DNA from: Tanypteryx hageni
Lineage: Eukaryota > Arthropoda > Insecta > Odonata > Petaluridae
Length of the DNA: 64,000 nucleotides
NCBI GenBank assembly: GCA_028673005.1
Contig: CM054118.1
Span: 58,411,338-58,475,337, forward strand
Direction: 5' to 3'
Notes under the pieces: generated by a model
What the model saw: only the letters and a program-made list of their open reading frames with translations
Databases searched by the model: none
What the model was told of the DNA's origin: nothing
Position numbers and translations under genes: made by a program
Shown: positions 46,126 to 55,280 of the stretch, piece after piece
Position numbering within the stretch: the stretch's first letter is position 1
Layout: each line of letters opens with the position of its first letter

Positions 46126-47274
46126 CTACTTACAATATTTGAAAATTTGTCTAAAAGAATCAATGAAACGTTTTTTTTTCCGGAGATTTAAAATGTACCA
46201 ATTTATAAAATCGTAAAGGATCTCCGTTTCATTTTTGACCCTAGACTAAATGAGTTTTGCTTATGCATTGAGCTTTTGTCCGGGGGATAGACTGATAAAT
46301 CGAAAATCTGGATACTGTCCCTTGAAAGGGATTCCTTGTATTTATTTTTGGGTTTTTACGAGTTATCAAAATTAGCTGCATTTTGATATGTGTTGCTTTG
46401 TTTTCTAATATGACTAGGAAGTTCAAGCCATTTACTACATTCACTACCAGTAAGTATTTAACATAAGTTTTTAATCTTAAACCTATGCCTCCACGAGTTA
46501 ATCCGGATCTATTCTACGGCTTGTGGGAACGACAAATTAAAAAAAGTATTGGAGTAAAAATTAGTCTACAGTGTTTTATCGAATTGAATACCATCGGGAA
46601 CAAAAATCCTTGCCGTTAAATGTTAAAAATATATCTCAGTAGATAAACACAATCTCATCGGAAGGATATTATTTGCGCTGCTGATAGGAAAAATAAGAAA
46701 TTTATGCAAAAAATGCGAAAAAATGAAATTTCCTATCAGGAGAAGAGGTAATCTACGGTGATTGGAAAGTCTATATGGAATATTTTCATTGTAACAATAA
46801 AAACCCCACGTGAAATACGTATTCTCACTAATTTTTGAGGTTAAGGCGTTCCTTTCGTTGCCTGGAAAATGATCATCTAAATCGATAAAGTTTTCGCTTA
46901 AAGAATTCTCTCGAGCGAATTAGCATGTAATACAATAAGACATGAACAGAATTAAAATATTAGCTATTTAGTGCGTAAATAAGCAATTTCCCGTGATCGT
47001 AAGTTAATATTTAGTAGGTATATTTATATCCACATAATTGAAGGGCTGCATGGCATTTTGAGATTTCTCTACACCATTTCCCATGTATTCTTATGAAATA
47101 GTATTTTGTTGACCCCATGGGGTATAAGAAACCCCATGGTCTGCAAACCTAGACCAAGTTCTTCCTTTAGTCCATAGAATGGCCCATGACCTTTGAATTC
47201 GATAGCTTAAACGGTGTAAAAACGTTAAAGAACATACCTACATACATACACACTAAAATATTTATAAGATATCA
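46126..47274. other. AT-rich intergenic DNA
   Basis: No gene or element recognised. Confidence 0.45.
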
Positions 47275-47805
47275 GGAAGATAATAATGTTGCGGCACTTC
47301 AAGGTGAGCTGGAGTCCCGAAGTTTTTTATGTTGGTAAGACTATGTGCAAAACCGACTAGAAAAATCGAAAACCTTGAAAAAGTTAAACAATGCGGACGC
47401 TAGAAATTCAATTGTTTAAACTAACTTTCAAAGTCTTACGTTAGAGAAAAGCCAGGGAGCTGAAATGTTTTAATTATTTAGAGCTTAGTGCATATGCACA
47501 AATATACATTTTAAAATTTCCATGAATTTATTTCGGCCGTTTAAAATATTTTAAATTTAAACAATTAGATAAATATTATTTCACTCTCAGATGTGCTACA
47601 ACTTTAAACTTTGGCAGAAATGTGTGGAATCACTACCCCAAAAGAGAAAAAGTACAATATTCTTAAAATTGGAAATTTTAGGGATTATTTTTCTCCAATA
47701 TTCTTCTATAAGGAAATAACGATAATGAATGGAGAGTGAAATATTTTGAATTAAAAATATTTCTAATAATCAAATATCTCTCTGAAAAATTAATACGTTT
47801 TTTCA
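47275..47805. repeat. Dispersed repeat, copy 2 (shorter)
   Basis: Collinear with 24305-25005 but about 170 bp shorter, mainly through loss in the first half. Shared words include AAAACCGACTAGAAAAA, CAATGCGG and TTTGGCAGAAATGTGTGG. Confidence 0.7.
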
Positions 47806-48300
47806 AGGTGAGATGAAATGCTTGCAGAATGCAAGCACCAACTACTTGTATGTATATATATGTGTATATATAAAGCGAAAATCCCGAAAAAGCAGGAACA
47901 TCCAGATTTGCCCCGGAAAATCTATATACACGTATGCCCTGGCATACAGGTTTTTGGGATTTTTCCGGACAATTCTTGATGTGACCAAATCGTATTGGAC
48001 AAATATAAATGTGTTAGGGGTTATATCCTGTATCCGTCCCAAATTTTTTCCCGTTTTCATTGTTTATCCCCTGTATCTAGAAAATCTTTTTCGATACGTT
48101 TAATTACCGATTTTGTTGATTTTGTTAATTATTATAATTACGCAGCAGTTCTCTACATCTTCAGTTCGTATTGTCGTTTGAAGATAAAACTCGATCTACC
48201 AAATACGAATCAATACACAGAGTTATCAATCCAACCCAATCAAAGCAAACCAAACCCAACCCAAACTCGAATCTACCAAAACAGTTCGGTGAAGGACAAT
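47806..48300. other. Intergenic DNA
   Basis: AT-rich, with CAACCCAAC/CAAACCCAA words at 48228-48262. No gene recognised. Confidence 0.4.
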
Positions 48301-48500
48301 TCGGCGCGGAACAATTCTGCGCGACCGTTTCGACACCCTGTTGGGTTAAGTGGTTGAGGGTTTGGTTCGTTCGATTTCCCTCCCTCGGGTTGGGTTAAGT
48401 GGTTTTTTCCATTTTCCTCCCCCGAGTTGATTTATGTGGTTGGGGTTTTGGTTCCTTATTACCCCCCGAGTTGGATTACGTTGTTGGGGGATTACCATTA
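48290..48500. repeat. Short tandem phrases: GGACAATTCGGCGC pair, then GGGTTGGGTTAAGTGG array
   Basis: GGACAATTCGGCGC and GGAACAATTCTGCGC stand in tandem at 48294-48323. About four diverged units of roughly 40-45 bp follow, each opening with GTTGGGTTAAGTGGTT-like sequence (48341, 48387, 48426, 48468). Confidence 0.6.
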
Positions 48501-48837
48501 TGTTTAACCTTTTTCGTCTATTTTAATTTAAAAGTTGTTTTAAAATACTGCCATTTCATTGAATTTTTAGCGTCTCAGTAGTTAGTCAACTTAGCCAAAT
48601 TTACGAATAGTTGTTGTGTTTTTTTATTATCACACCATCCCCGTCAAATCATGTGACGAGCGTGATCCTGTTGGCGCTGAACTCTTCCATCGCCATATCG
48701 TCCCGGCGCCGAACCGTCTCGAGCCAAAACGGTAGCGCGGCACTATGCTACATCCGAATCTACTATACTCCTTTGAGATTTGCCCGGGTATAGCCATATC
48801 TACCCAGACACTTGTGGGCGTTTCGCGATATGCCCAG

Positions 48838-48890
48838 ACACAAAAACACACGCAAGCTTATCGGGCCTAAGCCCTTCTTCAGCGAAAGAG
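48838..48890 (-). repeat. Hammerhead-core-like repeat fragment
   Basis: Read on the minus strand: CTGAAGAAGGGCTTAGGCCC then GATAAGCTTGCGTGTG and GTTTTTGTGT. The 31.4-kb unit has CTGAAGAAGG...TTCC-GAAAGCTTTACG and GTTTTTGTGT in the same order. CTGANGA-stem-GAAA is the conserved core order of hammerhead ribozymes; here GAAA is GATA, one extra base precedes the stem, and closing stems I and III are not evident. Confidence 0.4.
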
Positions 48891-48895
48891 TAACG

Positions 48896-48896
<1 letters not shown>

Positions 48897-48930
<34 letters not shown>
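48897..48930. repeat. (TA)17 microsatellite
   Basis: Uninterrupted TA units right after the hammerhead-like fragment. Confidence 0.95.
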
Positions 48931-48936
<6 letters not shown>

Positions 48937-49364
48937 TACGTTGTAGGCGTCAGTTGTGTAAGTTGGGCAGCATAATATAAAAGAACTTATAGCATGTTTA
49001 GTGGCATACATTTCATGGGAAAAGAAATTTATGCTGGGTGGTGAAATAAAATCGAGACACTTTTTGGTGTATGTTTGGTGGTATTCATTTAGGAGTACAT
49101 ATACGGCAGTTTGGCATAGTATTGGCGTTATACGTTGCAGGGGCAACGTGTAGGTTGGGAGGCATAATATCAAGAATAATGAATCATTTCAGGCTTCACT
49201 TTGTGGTATTTACTCCTGATAGAAATAAAAATCAGAAGATTTGATTTTATAATTATCATAAAGCAAAGGTATCATGAAATTGATGGAATGATATGATCCG
49301 AAGATCCTATGCAGACAGGCATAAGCTGTGCAAGTTGGAACAATTTTTGAAACGAGAAAAAGTC

Positions 49365-49435
49365 TGCTATGACCGGCAATTGAACCCGGGTCTTTCACTT
49401 GCCGGGCGGTTATTCTACCCCTGAACTATCGTAGC
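49365..49435 (-). pseudogene. tRNA-Gly-like sequence, degenerate arm copy
   Basis: 71 bases, the mirror of the copy at 49872-49942. The D arm (GTTC...GAAT) is intact, but two anticodon-stem pairs and one T-stem pair are lost. A run of five T's follows on the minus strand (49361-49357). Confidence 0.5.
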
Positions 49436-49871
49436 AGAACATTTTCTCTCGTTTCTGAACACGGATGTTTTCCTTTGTGGGACGGGAACTAGCCAAGCTA
49501 ATATCAAACTGCCCCGACAGATGTCCTCAAAGAGAATCATCGAAAGAAACTCCTTCCTCTCAAATGGTGAGATTGCCAAACATGAAATTGATGGAATGAT
49601 ATGATCCGAAGATCCTATGCAGACAGGCATAAGCTGTGAAAAAAAATTTCAAAAATTGTTCCAACTTTCACAGCTTATGCCTGTCTGCATAGGATCTTCG
49701 GATCATATCATTCCATCAATTTCATGTTTGGCAATCTCACCATTTGAGAGGAAGGAGTTTCTTTCGATGATTCTCTTTGAGGACATCTGTCGGGGCAGTT
49801 TGATATTAGCTTGGCTAGTTCCCGTCCCACAAAGGAAAACATCCGTGTTCAGAAACGAGAGAAAATGTTCT

Positions 49872-49942
49872 GCTACGATAGTTCAGGGGTAGAATATCCG
49901 CCCGGCAAGTGGAAGACCCGGGTTCAATTCCCGGTCATAGCA
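49872..49942 (+). tRNA. tRNA-like sequence, Gly-type body, anticodon GGC
   Basis: It folds as a full cloverleaf by hand: acceptor GCTACGA with TCATAGC (one C-A mismatch), D stem GTTC/GAAT with loop AGGGGTA as in tRNA-Gly, anticodon stem TCCGC/GTGGA, T stem CCGGG/CCCGG with loop TTCAATT, and discriminator A. The anticodon loop is CCGGCAA, giving GGC (Ala codons) with C instead of the near-universal U at position 33. A TTTTTT Pol III terminator follows at 49945-49950. The A and B boxes (TAGTTCAGGGGTAGA, GGTTCAATTCC) look usable. The odd loop and its place in a foldback suggest a tRNA-derived pseudogene or SINE head rather than a working tRNA. Confidence 0.45.
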
Positions 49943-50330
49943 GACTTTTTTCTCGTTTCAAAAATTGTTCCAAAGGTATCATGTATATTTGGTGGCATAC
50001 TTTTCAGATGCAAACTAGTGTGCGTTTGGTGGCTTATAACTTATAACCGAAAGGCATGTAATTGTTTGGTAATATAGGTTTTAGGAGAAAAGTTTATAAT
50101 ATGTGTTGCCTAAAAACGGAGCACTGGGTGTACGTTTGATGGTAGACGTTGTAGGAGCACGTGTAATTTGGGCTGCATAGGATCAGGGACGGGATGCAAG
50201 TTTGGTGGCATAAATTTTAGAGGCAAAATACTGCAATGTGGGTGGCATACATTCAGGAAGCATTTTGTTTTTATACGTTGTAGGAGTGACATTATGCAGG
50301 TCAGTCCTTTCTAAGGAAGATTTGGTCTTT

Positions 50331-50818
50331 GTTTAGTGTTACATATTTCTGTGGAAAACTATAGTAGGTAGATGTGTATTGATTGTAGGGGCTTACATAC
50401 GAAGAGCAACGCTAGGTGTTCTTATCGGTCATCGTTCATGCTTCACTTGGAAGCCATCTTCGTGTAGCCTAAATCACTATTGATAATATAATGAACAACT
50501 CCATTACTACACCATATAGCAAATATTTTTCTATAGATGACACGATAGTTACTTTTATCAATTCATGAGTTGGCTAACTTTTGATTTAGATCGGGATCTA
50601 GACCAGTGCTAATCAAATTTTTTTGCTTGTCTACTCTTTAGACAATTTCATTGACTACCTTGTGACCCTACAGTTTTTCGTAAAAATAATATTGCTCTGA
50701 AAAAATGGCAAAAATCATCGCGCCGAAGTCAAAAATGTACACTTAATCTGTACAGTTATCTAAGCAACTTAATGAAACTGAAAGGTGAAGTAGTCGAGGG
50801 ATTGTGACATAAGAGATG
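50331..50818. other. Intergenic DNA
   Basis: Nothing recognised. Confidence 0.4.
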
Positions 50819-50826
50819 ACTTAGAT

Positions 50827-51150
50827 CGGTGGGGCCCAACCTTTTTACATGGCGGACCGCATTCGTAGTTGTGAATGCTTCGGAAGGTCGCATTGGAAGT
50901 CATGAGAGAGCTTCGGCGAGCCGGATGTGTGTTTACATTAGAAGTTACCAAGGGATTATGTGGTCTCATATTAGCAAAAATCAAGTCTAAATAAATTGCT
51001 AGTGTTACAGCTCCACCAGAATAGGTTTTGAGACGATAATTATACTGAAAAAATTTGAAATTGTCTATATAAAATTTACCGATAACCTTTTCATCATAGC
51101 TTCGTTGGCCGCATAGAGCGCTCTCGGGGGCCGCTGGTTTGGGACCTCTG
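50827..51150. mobile_element. hAT-type MITE with perfect TSD
   Basis: Left end CGGTGGGGCCCAACC; right end on the minus strand CAGAGGTCCCAAACC. TSD ACTTAGAT is perfect (50819-50826 and 51151-51158). GGCGGACCGC and GGCCGC boxes lie inside. 324 bp, non-coding. Confidence 0.88.
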
Positions 51151-51158
51151 ACTTAGAT

Positions 51159-52978
51159 AATACTAAGATTTTGCAGGTTCCGCATTCAAATCCTTCTGCT
51201 ACCTCTTTGGGTATTGGTGCCACACTTTGAATATCACTGATCTAGACTATCGACCACTGCAGGGGCCACCATCGATTCATTCGCATCTCTCCAGAAATCT
51301 ATTTTGTCGCTCAAATACTCTTCCGCGAAATAAACGTACTTGTACCTTTTTCTAAAAGCACAAAAATCACTATAATTGCACATCGATGTTACATTAGTAA
51401 TTCGTAAATGATGAGTATTCCAAACTGCACTTCACTCTATTAGGGTTGTATCAAAAACTAACAAGAATATGACAGACGCCTACTGAGCTGAGTTGATATT
51501 GCATGAGACATGTAATGACATTTTACAACTTGCAGAAAACAAATATCTGGCCTGAATCTGGAGATGAAAATTCAAACCTGTAAATTTTCCATACATAGGT
51601 TTTTGGATTTTGTATTGTAATATTGATTATTTTTCAGTGCACTGATAATATTGATTACGCTTTTTCTGGATATATAATACGTAAGCAATAGCAGTTAATG
51701 CAGAAGATTAAAACCCTGGCCTATTCAAAGATTTAGAAATATCTTCAGTAATATTTAATATATTTATTAATACTTGTGGCAAACAAATAAACATATGTTG
51801 ATTTGTTTTCCACAAGTTTGGTGAATCTCTTGTAGAACAACGCTGCAAGTTCATTCTCCACTATTTATCGGGATTATATTTGGAAAATTAAAAATTCTTT
51901 GCCTGTAAAAATAGATTATTTTTATCTACATCTGCGTTCTTTATATTTGATCATTTATAGTAAATGTAACTATTTAAAAAAATGTGCTTATACCAGACGC
52001 TCCAATTAGATTTGCGTGTTCACTATCTCGCTCGAATCTAGCATTTGCTTAGTTACTGTATTGTTTATTTAAAGAGTTTCTTTATTTAATAAGTTACATT
52101 TAAAATATTACAAATAATTTTTGCTCTCAATGTGTGCTTTTTGTGAGGAATGGCGCAATTGTTACGTCAGTGCCTTTAATTCCAAAGTCGCCCTGAAAAT
52201 ATGAGCGGAAAAATTATTTTCTTAGTGTATTTAGTATTTTACTCTTTTTAAATCCTTCACGCAATTCATGTGGTACGTGTACACTCGGTAGCGAATGAAT
52301 AAGTTGAGAGATATAAAATACCACAATTTTCTAATCATTGCGCTTGAAATACATCTTGGGAAGCAAGAAAGTTTTTACTTAAGAGAATATTGATATCTTT
52401 TTATCTATTACTGCTGTTTTGGCAATTTCTTTTCTTTGCGCGGACTTGTCTAAATTTTTTCTTGCCTCCGAGTTGTTTCCTCTTTACTTTCACTTTTTAA
52501 ACCCACTTCCTTATCTTACAAGTGACATATTTCACTTTCTCGTATACAACGTATATAAGGAATGTATTTTGATCGTGAAAAAATTCGAATTCGAGATTTT
52601 GATGAATATGCGTGTTTAAGGTCCGAAATAGTTATTTATTTGGAATTTCGCCCATCTATCGCATGTTGTCTGTGTGCGGAACTGATAATATCTAGAAATA
52701 TCGTATTCATATAGGGTAACACCCGAAATAGAAACCTTATTGAGATTGACCATATAGCGCATCAATTGTGGGCGGATAATTCTAAACAATTTTTACAAAA
52801 TGTCGATTTAATTAAAAAGGCTCCAGGTAGGTTGTTTAAAATTCATGTTTATAGATCGTGATGTCATAAGCACAACATACCTAACCATACACGCACAAGC
52901 CATAAATATCTAATGTCCAATTAAGTTGTCATGTTGAGGAAAGTTGCCTTTTACCGTCCGCCTTTTTTGTCCTTAAAT
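51159..52978. other. AT-rich intergenic DNA
   Basis: No gene or element recognised. Confidence 0.45.
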
Positions 52979-52993
52979 AAAGTCTATACAAGG

Positions 52994-53290
52994 GGTGCCG
53001 GTGGTGTAGTGGTTAGGACGCTGGCTGCTACTCGCCCGATGCTTGAAAAAGTCATCGGGTACGAATCCTGCGCGAGTAGGATTTTTCTCAAGGTCGCCCG
53101 GCCCCCAATCTGTGTGGTTTGAGGAGACCGCGCAAATTCAGCTGTTCCGTCCCCCCACTGGTGTTCTTCGTAAGAGCAGGCAAATGCCGGCACCGGGTTT
53201 CCCTCCTCCCTCCCCGGTTATTTATTGCACTGCCTCTGAGATACCCATTTGTGCTGTAAGAGAGGCGAATTGACTGGGCACTCAAACAAA
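52994..53290 (+). mobile_element. tRNA-derived SINE with 15-bp TSD
   Basis: AAAGTCTATACAAGG flanks both sides (52979-52993 and 53291-53305). The head has an A box in GGTGTAGTGGTTAGGACGC and a B box in GGGTACGAATCCTG. The body matches the SINE at 33409-33705 from GGATTTTTC through GTGTGGTTTG, ACCGCGCAA, TTCCGTCC, TTCTTCGTAAGAG and GCCGGCACCGGGTTTCCC. The 3' end is CAAACAAA. The well-kept TSD says this is the younger of the two copies. Confidence 0.9.
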
Positions 53291-53305
53291 AAAGTCTATA
53301 CAAGG

Positions 53306-53454
53306 TGAAGGATCAAAAAAGTAACAATGCAGTTGAATGATAATGGGTGATTATTATCGACCAAAACCAATAAATTTTACAGAATTACATTTTAAGGCAG
53401 TCTTTTTTAAATTAAAATATTTCTAGGGGGTGGACGATATTTGGCACGGTATCC
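53306..53454. other. Spacer
   Basis: AT-rich spacer between the SINE and the short tandem array. Confidence 0.4.
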
Positions 53455-53575
53455 GGAAAATTCACCGTCAGCAATTCATCGACACGGAAAATTCACCGCC
53501 AGCAATCCATCGCAAAGGAAAATTCACCGCCACGGAAAATTCATCGCCATGGGAAATTTATCGCCTTTTATGGAT
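53455..53575. repeat. Short tandem array of GGAAAATTCACCGCC phrases
   Basis: GGAAAATTCACCG(T/C)C occurs at 53455, 53486 and 53518, and diverged GGAAAATTCATCGCC and GGAAATTTATCGCC at 53534 and 53551, mixed with CAATYCATCG. The 95-residue plus frame (53441-53728) overlaps the array and repeats with it. Confidence 0.75.
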
Positions 53576-53812
53576 CATGTTGTTAACGAAGGCTGTATTA
53601 AAACGCGTGTGCGGACTCTACGCCGACAGAGGAATATAAGGGCAAATAATCCAACTATAGCGGTTTTAATAAATATGATAATGTTTCATTTTTTGGCCGG
53701 GGACGAAATGGAAGAGATCCACATTTAGAAGTAATATGCCAATTGCTTATGACAACCGAATGAGAATTTTGAAAATAATGATATGCAGAAAAAGTTAACT
53801 TCTTAAGTAAAG

Positions 53813-54421
53813 TTAACTTACCACGATTTTACTTTTGTTATCTGCTCGGCGATTTTTAACTACATACACATCATCAATATCATTTTCGCTAAGATTTTCT
53901 ATTTCTAACTTATTAGCAATATGATTAACTATACCATTAATGTATCTTTCTTTCAGATCCTCGTCTATGCCCACAATATCTAATATTTAACTAAGTTATC
54001 TTGATTTAATCTACTCACTTTGTTTAATTAATTGATAATAGTTTAATCTTTGTCACGTAGTTCATCTCGTAGTTGTACTGTAGTAGTGTTCAGATCATCA
54101 ACGTTTTTATTTTAACTATTCTATTTTTTCAGTAATATTACATAATATTTTTCAACTAGAAAGTTTATACATAGCTTTATAACATTTAGGTCCTTCCATG
54201 AATCGCAATGCTTCGTTGGCATGAAACTTATACTCTCCTCCTTTTTATCTTTTTGACGGCACCCGGGACAACTCCCAAGTTTCTTTTCTTATTGTTAACA
54301 TCCCTCTGTAAGTCGCCTCCTTGAGCCCAGAACAGAAAAAGTGCATGCTTGAATTACATCCATAACAGTTAACGAAGTCGCCGTTCCTGGGCAGTTCATC
54401 TTCGCATCTAATGCACTTCAT
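53813..54421 (-). pseudogene. LINE ORF1-type protein relic with PHD-like zinc finger
   Basis: Minus-strand ATG at 54421 opens MKCIRCEDELPRNGDFVNCY then GCNSSMHFFCSGLKEATYR, a C-x2-C-x11-C-x2-C-x4-H-x2-C array like the PHD-like finger at the start of ORF1 proteins of some arthropod non-LTR elements. TIRKETWELSRV follows where the family often has a Trp-Cys pair, then a stop. After an AT-rich decayed stretch, 53990-53813 reads IDEDLKERYINGIVNHIANK then LEIENLSENDIDDVYVVKNR, resembling the G-I-x-E...V-x-x-I-A...D-I-x-x-x-x-R-V region that follows the coiled coil in such ORF1s. No RT is seen nearby. It could also come from another retroelement using the same finger. Confidence 0.55.
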
Positions 54422-54689
54422 TAAGAATTAATATTTGCCATAGGCAAGGAGTGGAGGATAGAAGGAAGCAGACAGATAAAAGAAAATCTCGGAGCAGACG
54501 GTGCCCAGATCGAGTCCAGCCACTGAGTTTTCAAAGATCGCTAAATTTAATCCAATTGCCACTCCAACAATACCAAATGTATAAAAAATGTCAAAATTGA
54601 AATTTATGCAACCCAGAAAAAAAGACAACCCAGAAAAAAAGTTGACGAAAGATCTATGATTCCTCCCCATCCTTTCGTCCCCTCCATTT

Positions 54690-55280
54690 TCAGCTTTTTG
54701 CTGCATATTCGTAATTGTTATAAAATTCTCTGCCGATTGATACTAATGTCGACTGATTTCTTAGCGTACCTTATGCCCCTTTCCTTTTCCCTCCCTCCTC
54801 CTCCTCTCCCTTTATTTTCGATTTTATGCTGCATATTCGTAATCTTTATAAAATTCTCTGTCGATTGATACCAATGTCGACTAAATTTCCTTAGCGTATC
54901 TTACGACCTCCCACTTTTCCCTCCCCCCTCCTTCCCTCCATTATTTTCGCTTTTACGCTGGGTATTCATAATCGTTATAAAATTCTATGTCGATTGATAG
55001 CAATGCAGACTGTATTTCCTTATCGAACCTTACGCCCTCCCCCTTCTCCGTCCCCCCTCCTTCTCCCCCTTTATTTTAATTTTTACGCTGCGTATTTGCA
55101 ATCGTTATCAAATTCTCTGTCGATTGATACCAATGTCGACTGTGTTTTCCTAGCGTACATTTCGCCCTCCCCCATTTTACATCTCCCCTCCAACTCCCCC
55201 CCGTTATTTTCGCCTTTACGCTGTATATTCGTAATTGTTATAAAATTCTCTGTCGATTGATACCAATGTCGACTATCGGC
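54690..55280. repeat. Tandem satellite, five units of about 128-133 bp
   Basis: Each unit combines a CTCCC/CCTCC pyrimidine stretch, TTATTTTCG, then CTGCATATTCGTAAT, TTATAAAATTCTCTGTCGAT and TGATACCAATGTCGACT. Unit landmarks fall at 54701, 54829, 54958, 55088 and 55221. TCGACT marks the end of most units. The overlapping frames repeat with the period and are not genes. Confidence 0.9.

Larger units (their letters stand above)
49277..49970. mobile_element. 0.7-kb foldback carrying two tRNA-Gly-like sequences
   Basis: A 13-bp direct repeat CAAAGGTATCATG (49264-49276 and 49971-49983) brackets the insertion. Inside, 49656-49970 is an inverted copy of 49345-49645, around a short AT-rich turn near 49650; the same 71-residue frame therefore appears on both strands and is not a gene. 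A module of about 60 bp (AAATTGATGGAATGATATGA to ATAAGCTGTG) occurs twice on the plus strand (49277 and 49584) and once inverted (49672-49722). Each arm holds a tRNA-like sequence followed by a T run. Confidence 0.85.
48931..50330. repeat. Ancient minisatellite field (GGTGGCATA units)
   Basis: Words of the form GTTTGGTGGCATAC recur at about 48988, 49068, 49986, 50023, 50133, 50193 and 50236. The longer phrase ATACGTTGTAGGAGCA...TTGGGCGGCATAAT recurs at about 48937, 49129 and 50144. Spacing is near 40-50 bp within larger periods. The foldback at 49277-49970 interrupts the field. Confidence 0.6.

Noticed and set aside
49415..49892. Same 71-residue protein on both strands
   Set aside because: It is explained fully by the inverted repeat of the foldback and has no family resemblance.
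54690..55280. Tandem units considered as a CRISPR array
   Set aside because: Units are about 130 bp with no short repeat/unique spacer pattern, and the DNA is eukaryotic.
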